Of a DNA stretch of 64,000 bases, positions 1 to 14,302 are shown in pieces; the first letter of the stretch is position 1; the number at the start of each line of letters is the position of its first letter. Origin of the DNA: Aphrophora alni. Its lineage: Eukaryota > Arthropoda > Insecta > Hemiptera > Aphrophoridae. The stretch covers positions 93,094,511 to 93,158,510 of the forward strand of contig OY740770.1 in assembly GCA_963513935.1 (NCBI GenBank). Direction: 5' to 3'. Under the pieces are notes generated by a model. It made no database searches. It saw only the letters and a list, made by a program, of their open reading frames with translations, and was not told the origin of the DNA. The position numbers were made by a program, and so were the translations under genes.

Positions 1-2270
1 GGTAATATGTTTTTTATATTTCATTTATCATACAAATTATTATAACTTTCACGTCAACAAACAAATTTTTAATGTCATGAAAAGAAAATTTTGTAATCTT
101 ACTTTCTGAGTAAAAAAGTTATTTTACAAACGTCTCTATGTATAATTTTTCAGTTGAACCAAAGTTGAATAAATGTTCTTAATTATGCACGTAAAATTTA
201 ATTGTTCAAAGTTTAACAACTAAAAACCTGCTACTATATGTTATAAGATTGACACAAAATTTGTATTTATTTATTTTTTTTCTTAAAGATCAGGTAACGG
301 TGCGATTTTTGTCAAATTTTGCTCAGATACTGCCTCCAAGAACTAATTATTATTAACACTAACAAAATAGTTTCAAAAGTTATTGATAAAATTTCAACAA
401 AATAGACCTTCAACGCTGACATTAATAAATAAATATAGGTGAAATATGAGGATTATTAACTTTAAAAATGTTTACCAAATATCAAGTGATATAGTTGTGG
501 TTCGGGAACAGTTTATTGTTATGTCTGTATCTCAAGCAACCATTTTTTACCAATAGTTGAACGATCGTGTTCAAAGTAACCCCTAGACGTTTTTGAGTTA
601 TTTGTTATGCGCATTTAAATCACCGTCGTATCTTTTAGATCAAAACTCAATTTTATCAAAATCAAAGTTAACAATTTTGATTACTTTTGTTCAAACATAG
701 CCCCTTATAGACTTTAATAAAACATATTGTATACAAACCTCCTCATAATCCATTAAAAATATTGTAGGTAAAAACTCATAACACCGTCATTAAAGACCGA
801 TTTCTAATCGGGTTACAGATTTTAAATTTTTGATATAATGTGAAGTTTTATAACTCAAAAACAATGTATCTAACTGCATGTAAAGAAAATTATAATTCCA
901 ATTAATTGCGAAAACAATAAATTTAACCTTGAAAGTCATCATTGAGATATTGTTAAAAACACAATGTAGTTTTAAAATGTTAAAGTTATATTCAAGCATA
1001 TTTTTAGTTCTGCACACATGTACAAGTCAGAAAGTTTATGCAATCTTTTTACACCATTTATATTAATATAATTTGAAGGAATATTCTAATGACTTTACCC
1101 CCCCCCCCCCTAATAATAATTCTAAAGAACCGTTTTCTGTGTGTGTGTTTTTTTTACCATCATCATTTGAAAACCACGCAAACAAAACTAACAGCTTGAA
1201 CCAAATAAAACTCACACATTTCAACACAAACACTTCATTTTAAAACAAGACAACGTTGATACTACCAAATCATCATTTTTATTTGTTACACGTGGACAAA
1301 CTTCAGCTATTGAATCAAAAGATTGTCTTTCAGTTCAGTGGCACAAAGAACTTATTTCATGACTTTATTTAGACAATGCTTTAGATGGAATTACTTGGAA
1401 TGTGAGGTAAGCAGAAGATTCTCAGAACAGTAGTGTGGCAACAAGTACTAGTTGATACAGAATCATATGGTGGAGAATTTTCTCCAATACATGTGGTAAA
1501 AACGTACTCCCTGTTTTAGGATTTTAGATTTGTTTAGTTTCAAAATTTATTTTGTCTCTTTACCCTTTTCTATAAAATGAGTATCATTCAACGTGTTTTT
1601 AAAGAAGGAATATGTTGCCATCTTAAAACAGTTGTAGTTTGTTCACTAAAATTGTGAAATAACTCTGAAGGCAATAAATCCTACTGATAATTAATTCGTT
1701 CATACCCTGTAATTTTTGTTTATTATCGTTCATTGGGTTGTTTATACAAACTGATTATGTATGATCTAACATGATTCTTCCAAGGTTATTGTAAAGCTGA
1801 GATCGCACTAAATAGAGAATTTAGAACTTCTATATTTTATTAAAATCGATGGAGTCCATTAAAGAAAAAAATTGAAAATATATGCATTTACTCAAATTTT
1901 TCGAAATTTGAAATTTGTAAATATCTGTTTAGGTACCCATAAATATAATAAAGGAAATAACGTTTAAAGGTTCAGCTACAAATACTTACACCCAAAATCT
2001 GTTTAATACTTTGATCTGTAACTCCATGCACTGACAACATATAGAAACAACTAACAACATAGCCTCTAACTCCTATATCATTAAAAAAAACCACTCTTTT
2101 AGAGTAAAGGGACTTAAAAACAAATATTTCTTCAACGAAAAACTCGATATCGATTTCTTATACCCATTTTATAACTTTTTCTATACTTTTGTATATTTTA
2201 GAAAATAAGTAGAATCATTACAAACCCATACATATTACATAATGTTATACGTATGAGAATCATGACTTAA
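1..2270. other. AT-rich non-coding DNA with degraded repeat
   Basis: No gene is visible. The sequence is strongly AT-rich with stops in all frames, and the only open frame (790-1017, minus) is low-complexity. Around 420-1070 there are scattered phrases, such as 'gtgaaatatgaggatta' and an 'agaaagttt..gcaat.tttt' motif, that recur at 8590-9125 and 44330-44810, so an old dispersed repeat is probably present. A ten-base C run sits near 1100. Whether this is intergenic or first-intron DNA of the Tsp gene cannot be decided from the window. Confidence 0.5.
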
Positions 2271-3158
2271 ATAGACAGGCTGGTTGATAAGAAACGACCA
2301 CCTATCTTATTTGTTAAATATTTGAATTCTTTTTGCACTTATGTGAGCAGGGCAACCTAAAAAGCAAAGGTTTAAGTTATATTAATTGTGGGGAGCTCAA
2401 AAATTTCAAAATGTACTTATGGGTTTGTAAAATTTTTATTTTAAAAGTACCTGTAAGAATAAACAAATAGATGAAAATTAAATTCTGACAAAATGGCGCC
2501 CAAATGATTTGTTTTATTTACGAAGCTAGACAGAAACTAGTACGAAGATCAACTCAGAAGCCAAGACAAAAGATTTTTCTAAATGTCGATTCGCTGCTTC
2601 AAACAAAAGACCACTTTTTTATGGGGAATCTTTTAAATCATCACCTAATCTAACCTAACCTAACCAAACATTTGAAAACATGTTAGATCAAAGACTGTAC
2701 TATTGCATGTAGGTACAGAGAGAACAATTGTAACATTTAATATGAGGTGAAATCACATTAATGTCATAAAAAGATATGTACCGTACCAATCTACAGGGTG
2801 TTTCAAAAAGGACGAAATCCTTTTTTGATGAGGTGAATTTATTACTTTAAAAAAATTAATATATCATTATAAAATCGTTAGAATCGTGAATGAAATAAAT
2901 ATTTTACTCGCCATTTTTTTTGCGTGGAATTAATTTTCTCTGTGTAATTTTTCTTTTCTCACAGATACATTTAAAATGAGGTACCACAAGCCTATACGTG
3001 CCATTTGAAATTTTTTAGCAACCCCCACCCTCCCACAATTAAAACAACTTAAACCTTTCTTTTGTAGGTTCCCCCACTCACTTAAATAAATTCACTCAAA
3101 CGGAATTAAAATATAAAAAATATGAGGGATGGTAGTTTCTTTTTAGCCACCTTGTATA
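2271..3158. mobile_element. Fold-back / MITE-like element with long inverted ends
   Basis: The left arm (2271 to about 2490) matches the reverse complement of the right arm (about 2930-3158). Shared blocks include the outer end 'ATAGACAGGCTGGTTGATAA' against 'CTATACAAGGTGGCTAAAAA', then the 'gaaac.acca.c' block, the 'aacct.aaaa..aaaggttt' block and 'ttaattgtggg'. The arms are imperfect, so the element is old. The centre carries 'acagggtgtttcaaaaagga', a phrase often seen near insect DNA-transposon ends. No transposase frame is visible, so this looks like a non-autonomous DNA element. The boundaries are approximate. Confidence 0.6.
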
Positions 3159-5189
3159 GTATTAAGTTGAACTAAGTGTTGTAATATTCTAATATAAAAA
3201 TCACAGGTTTGAGTCCCTTTTGAGTGGGAAGATACATTTAAAGTTTTCTTCTTTTTTTACTTAAAATACAATAATCGTAAATTAAAATTTGAGGATACTG
3301 GCATAAGATCAGAACACAAACAAAACAATTTCTCAAAATCTGCATTAACGATTTCCTTAAACTTTCTCTCAAACATTTTATTCAAATCCCAATTCGGGAT
3401 TTATTTAAAAATAAAAATAAACCGAACCTATATCGCATTTAAGTCAAATGTTTCAAAATTTTCTCTCATGAGTTCAAATAAATTTAAATAAATCAAATAA
3501 CATGTCAAATAAAATAACATTTTGGCAAATTAAAAAATAAGAAAATGAACGTAGTTTATAATGTAATGACAAAATCATGTATTTTATATTTTAATGTTTA
3601 TGTTCAAGAATATTGTTTATTTCTGTGCACATGCACGAGCGAGACTTATTTTGAAGCCCTGTTAATATTGCTGTACCACATAATCTAAAGTTGTGACAAT
3701 TAAAAAGAAAATAAATGTATAATACAAAAGATACTGACCGTTTACGTACTCATTATGGTATTTTTTTAAATTTGTTTAAGTTCATTAACAAAACTTTTGT
3801 TTAACCTTGTTTGTTATTGTTTGTCATCACGTTCTGTCGTCCGATTTTGTGATATTATATTTTTTATAACGTCGTCTATGTTTAGTCTTCTACTTTTGAC
3901 TAATAATATTCTGAATCATAATTAGGAATAATGTTTTTTTTATGTGTGTCGTGAGAAGATATGTGAAATATTTTGTTTTGAGATAAACTTATTATAATTA
4001 ATAAAATAACTCGATTTTGTTAAAATCTCATTGAAACCCTTTTGTTATTCCTACATTGTTCGCCTGAATATTTGTCAGAAAGCGTAGCCAATTTACTTAT
4101 TAAAAAATTTTACATTCTTGTTTAACCAACATTCAAGAAAATAGTAATAATTTTAAAATATGTGGACATTCTTAATTATTAATTATTAAAACGCCAATAA
4201 CATTAAAAAACTTACTTATTCAATAATAGGATCAAATTATCGTTCTTCGGGTTGAAAACTTTTTTTTTAATATGAATTTTACGTAAGCATTTCACAGACA
4301 ACTTTTAAAGATCGTAAAATTCCCCACAATTTCGTTTTTACTTATTTTGATGCTATTAAAATTGATAGAGCACCTTTTAAAAGTGCTGCTGAAACTAACC
4401 ACATGTCGCATACACGATTTTTATGTACTTTAATTATTAATAACTTGAGAACCAACAAAAAATTCTATTATTTAATTACCATTATTTTGAACCGTTAATT
4501 TTTGCTCTGTAATAAAATGTACCAAGTTTGAAAGAAGGAAAAGAAAAAAACAATCAAACACACGCGTACAAAAAAAAAATCTCGATCAATTTATGAATAA
4601 CAATATTACAATTATATAATAATTTTGTATTGTTATTCATTAAAAATTCGTATGTTTCGAATTCAGGATTCTTTGATTTACGTAAAAGGTAATATTTTAA
4701 AGCAATTTAATAAATTTTACACGAACTTACTCGCCTAATCGAATCAACAGTGTCCACCACACCTCGTACTCAAACAAAACTTCAGTCTATGTGTTTTCTA
4801 AAAACTGTTTTATACAGACCACCTGCATTTTCACACATAAACACTTCCTACATATATGTTATGAAAGTATAAGAACTTTTAAAAGATTAACAGCAGAAAA
4901 TTAAGAATAGGGGTACATATGTTGGTTAAATGAATTGCCTTTTTATATACAGCTCTATTTCTTAAGCACAAAAAAGGGCCCACCAGAAGATTAAGTTACA
5001 ATTTTACAATATAAACCTACTTTTTTATTTAAGGATTCCGTATAAAATAACGTTCTAGGTTGATTTTATTCTTGCTACTTTTTAAAAAATACAGTGCAAT
5101 TCAATAAGAATATATACGTAATTCAATCAAGTATATTTTAAAAATACGAGATGTACAATTCTGTAATTTTGATCACTTGCTTAGGAATG
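3159..5189. other. AT-rich non-coding DNA
   Basis: I see no gene, RNA or complete mobile element here. The tract is AT-rich with short A and T runs. The next segment to the right is a transposase fossil. Confidence 0.5.
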
Positions 5190-6000
5190 TCTTACTTAGT
5201 CACAGTAGTAGTGAAATTCATCCCAAGCTTTGGCAACCATATCATCACACTGACACTACAGCAATAGTAATATGTTATTTCAGTTCTTTTAGGTCATTTA
5301 GTAGCCTCCTTAATGTACCCTCACAAGAAAAATCACAGCGAGTTAAATTCGGTGACCGTGGAGGCTAGCTAAATGTGCCAAGTCATGGGTTTCCTTGACG
5401 GCCAATCCAACGATTAAGCAAATTTTCATTTAAAAAGCCTCGTATTTGGAGTTTCCAATCATGGGGTGCCTATAAAATATGTTAAAATTATGGGGTTCCG
5501 TAGTCATATTTAAAATATGAAGTGTTCAAAACCTTCACTAAGCCTCGGAAACCTCCAGTTTTGTAAATATAGTAAAGTAATTCTCGCCATTAACCGTCTT
5601 CTCTAATAAATAACAGACTTGTACATATGTTTTTCGGTATTGATTTTTGGCTAATTTAGTGTATATATGCGAATTTTTTGTGGCCCAAATTTCGAACATT
5701 GTGTTTATTTACCTTGCCACTGAAATGGAAATTTGCTTCATCACTGAACATAACTCGTTTCGTGAAATTGTTTTCTTCAACAGCATTCAGTATCTGGCAA
5801 GAAAATTGTACCCTTTTTTGTTTGTCACTACGCTTTAGAGCCTTACTTATACGGTTTCATGACCAATCGAAGTCTCAAAACACGCCACACTGTTGTTTGA
5901 AGTATTTCGACTCATTTATTTGGAAGGGCTGCTTTGGAAAGCAGCTTGGATTATCGTGACCTTCATTTTATATACACAAAACTCTTGACTTTGTCTGTAC
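5190..6000 (-). pseudogene. Tc1/mariner-family transposase fossil
   Basis: The minus strand between 5838 and 5645 reads as an open stretch of about 58 codons containing 'KRVMFSDEANFHFSGKVNKH'. This is the first catalytic Asp region (SDEA.FH.SG) of IS630-Tc1-mariner DDE transposases. Residues just upstream ('SDKQKRVQFSCQIL') also fit the family. Further downstream on the minus strand, near 5400-5350, 'THDLAHLASL' resembles the segment before the third catalytic Asp. Stops and frameshifts break the rest, so no active enzyme can be made. Terminal inverted repeats were not identified. The family call is good; the exact clade is not known. Confidence 0.75.
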
Positions 6001-6792
6001 CATTAACAAATTTTCCATTCATTAGGAGGATCGATTTCTTACTCTAAACGGGAACTTTTTTGCATTGTTGTCACCGAGTTACACTATATTCAAACTCAAG
6101 GACGAAAACGTGTTGAAGATTGCAAACAGTGCTGCGGGAGCGATCTGGTGGCAATTATTTGAAACTAGTTATTAAAAAAAAATCCCTAGAATCACTAAGC
6201 TTCTGATAAAAAAATGAAATCATCAAATAGTACATCATCAAAAAAATGAAATCATAAAATAGTGAATCATTTAAGGCGTCGTTGCGTTGGTTTCCGGTCA
6301 CGTTGAAATTAGTGGAAATAGCCTACTAATGCGGATATTGCAACTAAATAAGTTTCAAGTGTACCACTATCTATTAAGTGTGTTTTATCTTTGTACGTAG
6401 TAAAAACTACCTCTTTCTCCAGTGGGAGGTAGAATGATTAGCTACAGATACACAATCTGATATATAAATAAAATACACTGTACATATATTATATGAACAT
6501 CATCAATCCGTGCAAGCAGTCGTCGAAAGGAAATTGTAATCCTCTACAATGCAGTGTTTTCACAGTAAAAGTGATTCTTTTGGAACGACTTGAAACAAAA
6601 CATTTGCAGAAGATATATTTGGTTCAACAAATTCAATTCGAGCAATTTTGTATATTAAGCTTCCTGTGCGTCATTTGAATATTTAAAACCAAATTAAATA
6701 TTTCAAGAACTATTTAATAGACTAAGTTACATTAGTTTAACTTTCTGCTAATTTTATTTTAGGTTTGTCAACCAAACTAGTATTTAATATAG

Positions 6793-7050
6793 CCAATCCC
6801 TCAGGCGCTCACTTATAGTGAATGCCAGTGTAGCAAGCACGAGGACCCAGTTGAATCTACGCCCTTCTTCACGTATTCTTGGCTTTAAGTTCCCACTTTT
6901 TCATCTTCCTTATAAAGTCCCTCTTGAGGAACTCTTCTTCTCATCCGACCGTGCCACTACTAAAGCTAAGAGGTCTTTTTTATACTCTTTTCTTTCTTTC
7001 ATATAAGGCAATGATGGCCTTTCAACAATAAACAATACAATAATATTGAT
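6793..7050 (+). repeat. SINE-like dispersed repeat, copy 1
   Basis: This is one of at least eight copies in the window of a roughly 250-bp repeat. It runs from a 'gcgctcacttatagtgaat' head, through a 'tctac.cc..ctt' block and a block related to 'cttgttctcttccg', to 'cttcatataaggc.atgatggcc' and an A-rich tail 'aacaataaacaata'. The A-rich end sets the orientation as plus. The 62-residue open frame here (6818-7006) follows the repeat and is not a gene. Confidence 0.6.
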
Positions 7051-8297
7051 ATACAATTGTTATTTAGTCTGTAGTTTTTACGTTTAGAAGTTTAGGCTAA
7101 GATGACTTTTATAGAGTTTCGTCCTAAAAAGATTTATTAAATAAATCTAGTTAATCGAGTTGGGCTTATTTTTTGAGTTATAAATTAAGCTGTATAAAGT
7201 AGTTAACTTTAAATAATGGTATACCCCCAAATTCATATTTTCTGTTGTTATGCGTTCCAAAGTTATTAAATTGTTTCCATATTTTTCTAATACTTTATAA
7301 ATACATAATGAACCAAAATTAATACCAAATTACTCCTATGGATAATATAGGTAGGCGACATTCCATAATATTGGGTGTGTTTTTTTCCACGAGGGAAATA
7401 GTAATAGTTAGGAATTTCTAGATTATATTTCGCTAATAGTTTATTTATAGCCTAGACTAACCTGCTAGTTTGATAAAACATCTGTTTCATTAATAATAAA
7501 GTCATGTGTTAACGTTACATTCTAGAACTATTTAAAACCAGCTTACTATAAATAATCTGTATACACAGCTTTACATTCACGTAGAATTGCATCAAATACC
7601 TGTTCTCAAGCGAGGGGAGTGCTTAGACCTAGGCCTAGATGTAGTACAAGTGCCAAGTTCTCACGATAGTTCTACCCTACATTGTAATGTTTTATTCAAA
7701 CATATTACGAAAAATACAGTGAACATAAAGTTACAATAAAAGCATAATGTGTTGTTTAAATTACTTTTACAAACAATAACAGTTAATCATAAATTTCGCA
7801 AACGTGTACTGATTCTAAACAAATGAAGCAATACATTATATAAACAAGCACAGTTATAAATCATAGTCTCATAACTTAAAACTGGAAACGAATATATAAG
7901 ATCTGGAAGTTTTTTATGAAAACCGAAGAATGTACAACAACTTTTCAGTTAAATAACGGTTGGAATGAAATTTCTTTACCTCAATAATTACTCCAACATT
8001 TTGCATTATTTTGGGTAAAGCGGTTAAAATAAAATAGATTTTAAAAAAATTACAATTGCCGCACTAAGTATGAATTTACTTTCTGATATATTATTGCGTA
8101 GAGAAAAATGTAATGGGTCAAAAACCGAAATAACAAATCGAAATAGAAACTAAATAGTAATAATATACAAATTTACCGACAGGTATTGGAGCTGCAACGT
8201 AGACAAACCTTCTTTTCACTATTCATTTTACATTTACAAATTGAAAGAATATGATATAACAGAATGAACTTTCCTAGCTCTTGAATAACCTGAGTCA

Positions 8298-8450
8298 GTA
8301 TCGGAAGAGAACAAGAGTTGGTAAAGAGATACATGATGGAACTGTAAAGAGAGAAGAGAGGGATCTAACCCAAGACGAGATGAAGAAACGTGTAGATGCA
8401 GCTAGGATAATTCGAGAGTGACATACCCGTACTCACTTAAGTACGTCATC
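8298..8450 (-). repeat. SINE-like dispersed repeat, copy 2
   Basis: Diagnostic phrases on the + strand are 'gagaacaagagttggt', 'agagagggatctaaccca' and 'gtgtagatgcagctagg', shared with copies near 21191, 24128, 40432 and 42484. The A-rich tail seen in other copies is missing or degraded. Orientation is minus relative to the A-tailed copies. Confidence 0.6.
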
Positions 8451-8589
8451 TGAGAGTAAAAATCTGATAAATGGTCTGTTCAGGATATTCCATTTATTTT
8501 ATTTTTGTTGATTTGGAGGTTGAGACAATCTGGCGTTTGTGGGGATATTTTTACGATATCTCAGCACTTTAAAAAATCATTTTTTAGAT

Positions 8590-9125
8590 AACTCAAAATT
8601 TTTAGTCTCTACTATAAGAAGTATCGTTGCCTCTAACAAAACATATTAGTCACCGTCTCTCACTAAATTCCGGTTTGTGAGTTATCAGTAAAAAACGAAA
8701 GCAAAAAATCGGTCATGGAGTGTTTTAAAACACGATTGATTAGAAGGATAATCTGATTTCGATCAAAGTGAAATATGAAGATTAATGACTTGCGTGTACA
8801 AAATCTCAAGTAATAAAATATTGCGGTTCATGAATAATTAGTAAAAAGTAAAAATGAACCGCCATTATTAAAAGCTTGATTTAACAAAAATATGATTTAC
8901 TCAGAAGTCGTGTTTATAGAGAGAAATTTAGGTCCTATTTAAAAATACAAATGTTTATTTTTATTAAGAAGGCGTCGATAGTTCATTTTGAGTTTTTCAC
9001 TAACAACTACGGAACTGACATTTTTAGCCACGAATAGCTGTGGTTAGTTTTTGAGCATGGGTGAGTGAGAAAGTTTGTGCAATGTTTTTGCACAATTTAT
9101 TTGCTTCACTTTCGAACTTGAATTT
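8590..9125. repeat. Old dispersed repeat, copy A
   Basis: This segment is homologous, with heavy divergence, to 44330-44810. Shared phrases include 'gtgaagattaatgac', 'gcttgattt', 'gtgtttata', 'ttag.ccctatttaaa', 'aactgacattttt' and 'gtgag.gagtttgtgcaatg'. The order is conserved over roughly 500 bp. A shorter related piece is at about 33740-33900, and another probably at 420-1070. No coding remnant was recognised, so the class of element is unknown. Confidence 0.55.
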
Positions 9126-10230
9126 CGTAATACGTTAAAAATTCCGGAAATTATGGTATGGGAAATCGGTGAAAACAGAACATATTTACACTGACCAGTC
9201 AGGTAATTAGTTTTAAATCCATTTTAATAAAACTTTTTATCCAGATGGAACTTGAGAAGCTGTACTCGAATTTCGTAATGGATTTTATCTGACATAATAA
9301 TTAGGATAACTATTTAAAAACTTATTCACGATTATAAATCTTTCGCTATAGAAGGCTTTTCTACAGAAAAAAACAATGTTTATTCAATTTTAGTTAAAGA
9401 AAATCTGCACCAATCTCATTCAGAGTCGATAAAACTAATTTCCTTAAGTGAGATTTGGGAATCATCGACGACGTCGAACCTGGTACATGACATGACGAGC
9501 TCAACTCTCAAAATTTCGCGATTTATGATGAAACTGATAGGTTATCATGTGTTTGGTTGTGGTGCGGGTAGAGATGAGTAAGGTATGAGGTTTGAGAGAA
9601 GAAGCTCGGATTATCTGCAAGTTAATCGTCACGCAGTGGTAGGCGGATCAGTCGGGCAAACCAGGCGGGGGGATGGCACCACAAAAGAAAAGGTATTGGG
9701 GGATAGGAAAACAAAAAGCTTAAAAAATTCTAATTTCCCAAAGTAACAAAAGTGCATTACCAATCTATCCACAAGAAAAGGTCGACGGACCTGAGAATCT
9801 ATTGAGGTTGCCCTCTCGAATGGGTGAATAAAAAAAGAGCAGCAAAACCCTAAATGGCCTCAATCCGTCCAAGGCGGCGTTTCGTAGAGGTGCTCCATTA
9901 GCAAAGACGCACCTTAGCCATACCCGGCCCGCTTGACAGATATAAACCAATTAGGGGGGGGGGGGTTATGGGGTGAGTGTTAATGGACTGTGAAGGTATA
10001 GTGTTTAGTGTGATGTGTAAACTGTAGGGTAAAGAAGGAAGAATTGGAAAATACTAAACTAATATCACCTAAGCCTAATGATATTGGCGGAAAAAGGTAT
10101 AAGGGTGTTTTGCTTGGGTTGTAATAACGGCTGATGTATACTTAGGCCCGAAAATTCCGTCTACCAGCAAAACCAGAGTTGGTCAAACCTAAATACCGAT
10201 GAGCTCGTCCAAGGAAGTCCGCAAGGTGGA
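9126..10230. other. Higher-GC island of unknown nature
   Basis: From about 9450 to 10210 the sequence is clearly more GC-rich and complex than its surroundings, with G runs ('aggcgggggga', and a 12-G run at about 9954-9965). The 61-residue minus-strand frame at 9765-9950 has no recognisable domain. The tract ends exactly where the duplicated 252-bp sequence begins. It may be part of a degraded retroelement, but I found no domain to support that. Confidence 0.35.
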
Positions 10231-10482
10231 CTCTATTTTATTAATAGATTTAAGTACGTAAGGGAAACTTCAAGAACCCGCATAATTATACTCGAAAACA
10301 AATTAGTTGCGTTGAATAAAAACTTTGTCGTGATATCTCAGGGTATTGCATAGACAAAGACTACGAAAAGTTATAAAGATGTTCCTGTATTCATATATTA
10401 AGTGTGTGTACACGCAATGTGGTTGTCAGTTACCTCATTAGGTAGAAGTAGTCTCTAGAAACATAAGGGTTGAAAATAAACA
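10231..10482. repeat. 252-bp duplicated sequence, copy 1
   Basis: This block is repeated in direct orientation at 14620-14871 with only two differences that I can see by eye (A/G in 'taata.gttt' and G/A in 'gtgt.tacac'). Both copies end at 'aaataaaca', after which weak similarity continues. The flanks differ, so this is either a recently mobilised repeat or a segmental copy. It carries no recognisable gene. Confidence 0.9.
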
Positions 10483-13400
10483 ACTCGTAGAAATTCAGAA
10501 ATTTTCTAACACGCTCGTTTACAAAATTCGTCCAACCCCTTACTAAAAAAACAACGATGTTATGCTTTTCCTCTTTCTGTTCCCCTCCTCATTTAACAGT
10601 TTGGAGTTATCGTTCAAAAAATAAACTATCTTTGAAAGCCCAATTATGTCAACATCGGCTGGAGTGATTTCGATGAATTGTTTATGTAAAGTGGAGGTTT
10701 ATGTCAATCCGATGAAAAATAAAAGTACAGTTCAAAATATTTTTAAAACATCAGAATGAATTCGACATCTTCATAGTTAATTTTGGTATATTTCAATTTG
10801 TGCGTTTAAAATAAACAATTATAAAAAAAAAAAACTTTTATATAAAAGAACCGTATAAAAATTAATTTTATGATGGTGCTTCAAGAAATCTTAACTTTTA
10901 TTTTTGTTTTTGAGGGTTAAGGACTTATTCTCTTATTTTCCAATCTTAGCCTATGGTGTCGATTAGATTATGATGCAACGTATGTAAAAGGACAAACACT
11001 CATCTCTAGTTTTCAGACTTCAGGTTTAAACATTTTGAATTTCTTTCCAAACTTTTGTGATTTCTACTCTCAACTAGATACAAACCATTGTTAAATTTTT
11101 AATTTGAACACACATAAATTGTACAATGAATTTCATTATAATCAGTTAACAAGAGACAGTGACCGATGCATTTTGTTTGGATCTTTAGAGGTTACATTTT
11201 AGCAAATTTCCGTTTGAACATTTTTTAGAAAATTGTAACTGAGTTTTTTCTAATGTCTGCTACCCCAAGTTTTGAGTTTTATATATATATATATATATCC
11301 ATAATGATGCCCACTATCAAATTTGATAACATTTAACCGTCCGCTCGTTTGGGCTGCATAGATCAAGAATGGCAAACATCACACTTTTTTTTTTTAATGT
11401 TTTGGGGAGTTTTTGAGAGGTGCTCAAAAGTGTAATTTTCCCGAAAAACTAGAATTCGATTTTTTTACCCATTACATGATTTTTCGTGTATGTGAGAAAG
11501 TAAACTAGTTGTGAAGTTATTATTTATTTATTTATTTCACTTATGACAACTATTTTGGATGCGCTGAGTCCATCAACTTGACTAGTTTACATATTTTTGA
11601 TTTCAGAAGGACATTTGTTGAGACACATGTGGCTCCTATTGGTTAAATAATTCTTTAAATAATATCCTAATTTTGTCCCGGAGGTCCTTAAATCTTAAAA
11701 AAACAACATGTGGTGGATTAAACTGCCAAGACGTGTCTTTCATGATAAACTCCTTTAAGAAGGAAATGGCCTCCAATTTGAAACGACAAGAAATATCATA
11801 AATCTGTAAAGACGAATAATGTTTCTTTTGATGTAGCCTATAGATCGACTTATCTTAAATTTATTTAAACATTTTTGGACACAGTTATTACATTTTTTTT
11901 TTTTTAATTAACGTTGAAAGATGGGATAATTTTTGTGAGAGAAACTTCTAGTGTGACACATCATTTGAAAGAACAGTTAATACTGATACCTTTATGATTT
12001 TAATATTTTTTTTAATAAAAAAAGAATAATCACGATACAGATAAGCCTTAGGCACACATTTTGACACAGTGAGTGATAAGAAAAAACCTTAATGCCGAAG
12101 TATTTGGTTTCAAAGACCTTTAATATGAGTTATAACAGACTATATTTACATTTCAAATTCTCTAAAAACGGACCCTCTTTTCGCTCACCCTTTCCCCCTT
12201 CCCCCTCCCGTATATGTATTCCTCTTTAGGTTCCCAAATTCAATAAAAATAGTCTATATGCAAATTTTAAGATAAAACTTTACACTAACAATATATTTGA
12301 TACGAGCTGCCTAAATCACACTATTTATTGAATAAATGTATACAATTGAAAAAAGTAAAAAATATATATTCTAATACATTTCTTTCAATTTTTGTTTCCA
12401 TTTTAACTTCTCAGAAAATATTCCAATTTTTAAAAATAGTCGATCTTTTGAATGGTGGCCGTTTCATTAGCGGTAAAATAACAAAAGGTGATTTAAAAGT
12501 ATATTGATCAAATAATCGTTCAAACCATATAAAAAGTAAAAATATTTCGTTTTCCGGAATCATGAACAAAATTCACTTTCTGGGATTGATGGGCGAGCGT
12601 ATAACAAAAACTAGTAGAGAAATGAAATCAGGTTATCTAGGGACTAGCAAAACTTGTCTAGCTAATGCAGTTTGGGCAACCATATGTTAAAACCTACTTA
12701 ACTGACGCACCTTAATGTGTAAACCTATTCCGATCTATACGCACTCACGCACACACCCACGCGAGCGTACGCCTACACTGTGCCGACTGGATTTTATACA
12801 ATCCGTAGTTTTCTCTTCAATATACGTGGGCGAGCGAATTCGATGGACCATTGTTGTATTTTAAGATTGAGTGTAGCCCAAACTGTTAATAGTTTCTTGA
12901 AACTTCAAAATAAATTATGCACATATATTGTATAATCTAAATAATGCTTTTATAAACCAAATTATGTGCAAAATACTACTACTGAGCTTATAGGGTATAT
13001 TGTGAAAAGAAACTAACTTCCATTACAGCTTACTGTACAGCTATAAATAGTATGCAATAAGTTTTTATTTTATTAAACGAAATCGTAAATCTTTTCAAAT
13101 CAATCTTTATAATTAATATAATGAAATGAAATATTTTAGAAAATGTAAATCTTAGTGAAGTTAGTTTTAATACGGTTGAAAATTCTATTTACTGCGATTT
13201 TTTTTCTAGCTAATGTTCGCACCAAGTTTGATGAAAATCGAACACAAAATGTGACAGAGTAGTTTTTAGAGTTTAGTGTATCTTATAAACTTGAGCAAGA
13301 AGAAGCCATAGATTATCTACTTAGGCCTTAATTTAAAAAAATCTGTGTGATAACTACTAAATCCTAATGTTTTATATATGCATTAGCTAGACCACATTTA

Positions 13401-14302
13401 TATATATATATATATATATACATTAGCTGTATATATATAAATAATTTGTATATATAAATTTATATTATAACTATTCTAAGAGAAATATGTATTCATCTTT
13501 TCACACCTTTATTTAATGAAGCGGAATTTCTCAACGTTACCCGTTTAGGTTACAAGTAGTACAAAATAATCATTTCTTTACACACATAACAAATCAACAT
13601 AAATTTAATATTATTAAGTTGTAATTTTTATGTATTTCTGCCTGTAGATTTCTTAGGATTTACAGAAACTTTTCATACAAAGTTAATTTCGAATTATCTA
13701 CAATACAATTTGAATAGACCGTTAGCGTCTATATAATCTAATAAATATATCTCTACAGGTATAACTTTATATTTACTTATTATACAAATAAAATACGTTA
13801 ATGTTACCACACATGACTTTTCAATTACTAATTTTTTTTTAAAATCTTATATTCAAACTTAGAACCTGAAAAATACAATATAAGTTTTCTCAAAATCGGT
13901 AAAAGAAAATTCAAAATTTTGGGTGATTATGTTTTTTTTTAAACCGATTCAAATTCAGAGCTCCAAAATACACGAGCATTATGATACCATTAATTAAATA
14001 AGAATTTGATTTAGTTTAAACATTAAAATAATTCTACCAATAATTAAAATTCTTAAAAATTTTGTTAAAAACCAATATTTTTACTAAACCTTTTAAGAAA
14101 TTTTGACCAACAAAAACCTTTTCCCTTCTCATTTAATAATAAACTGCAGAATTTAGAGTTATTAAACATCTTTCATTCTCGGCTTATTTTCATATCCAAC
14201 ATCGAGATATCTACTTCACATTAAATTTGAGCATTTTCATTGAATGAGACTACTAGTTCTTGAGATAATGCTCGAGAAAAAATTGTCGTAGATATGAAAA
14301 AC

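Noticed and set aside
1360..1407. ATG followed by a short frame and GAG|GTAAGC, considered as a first Tsp exon
   Set aside because: The encoded residues are not a signal peptide and the phase would be 0, not the phase 1 needed at 19551.
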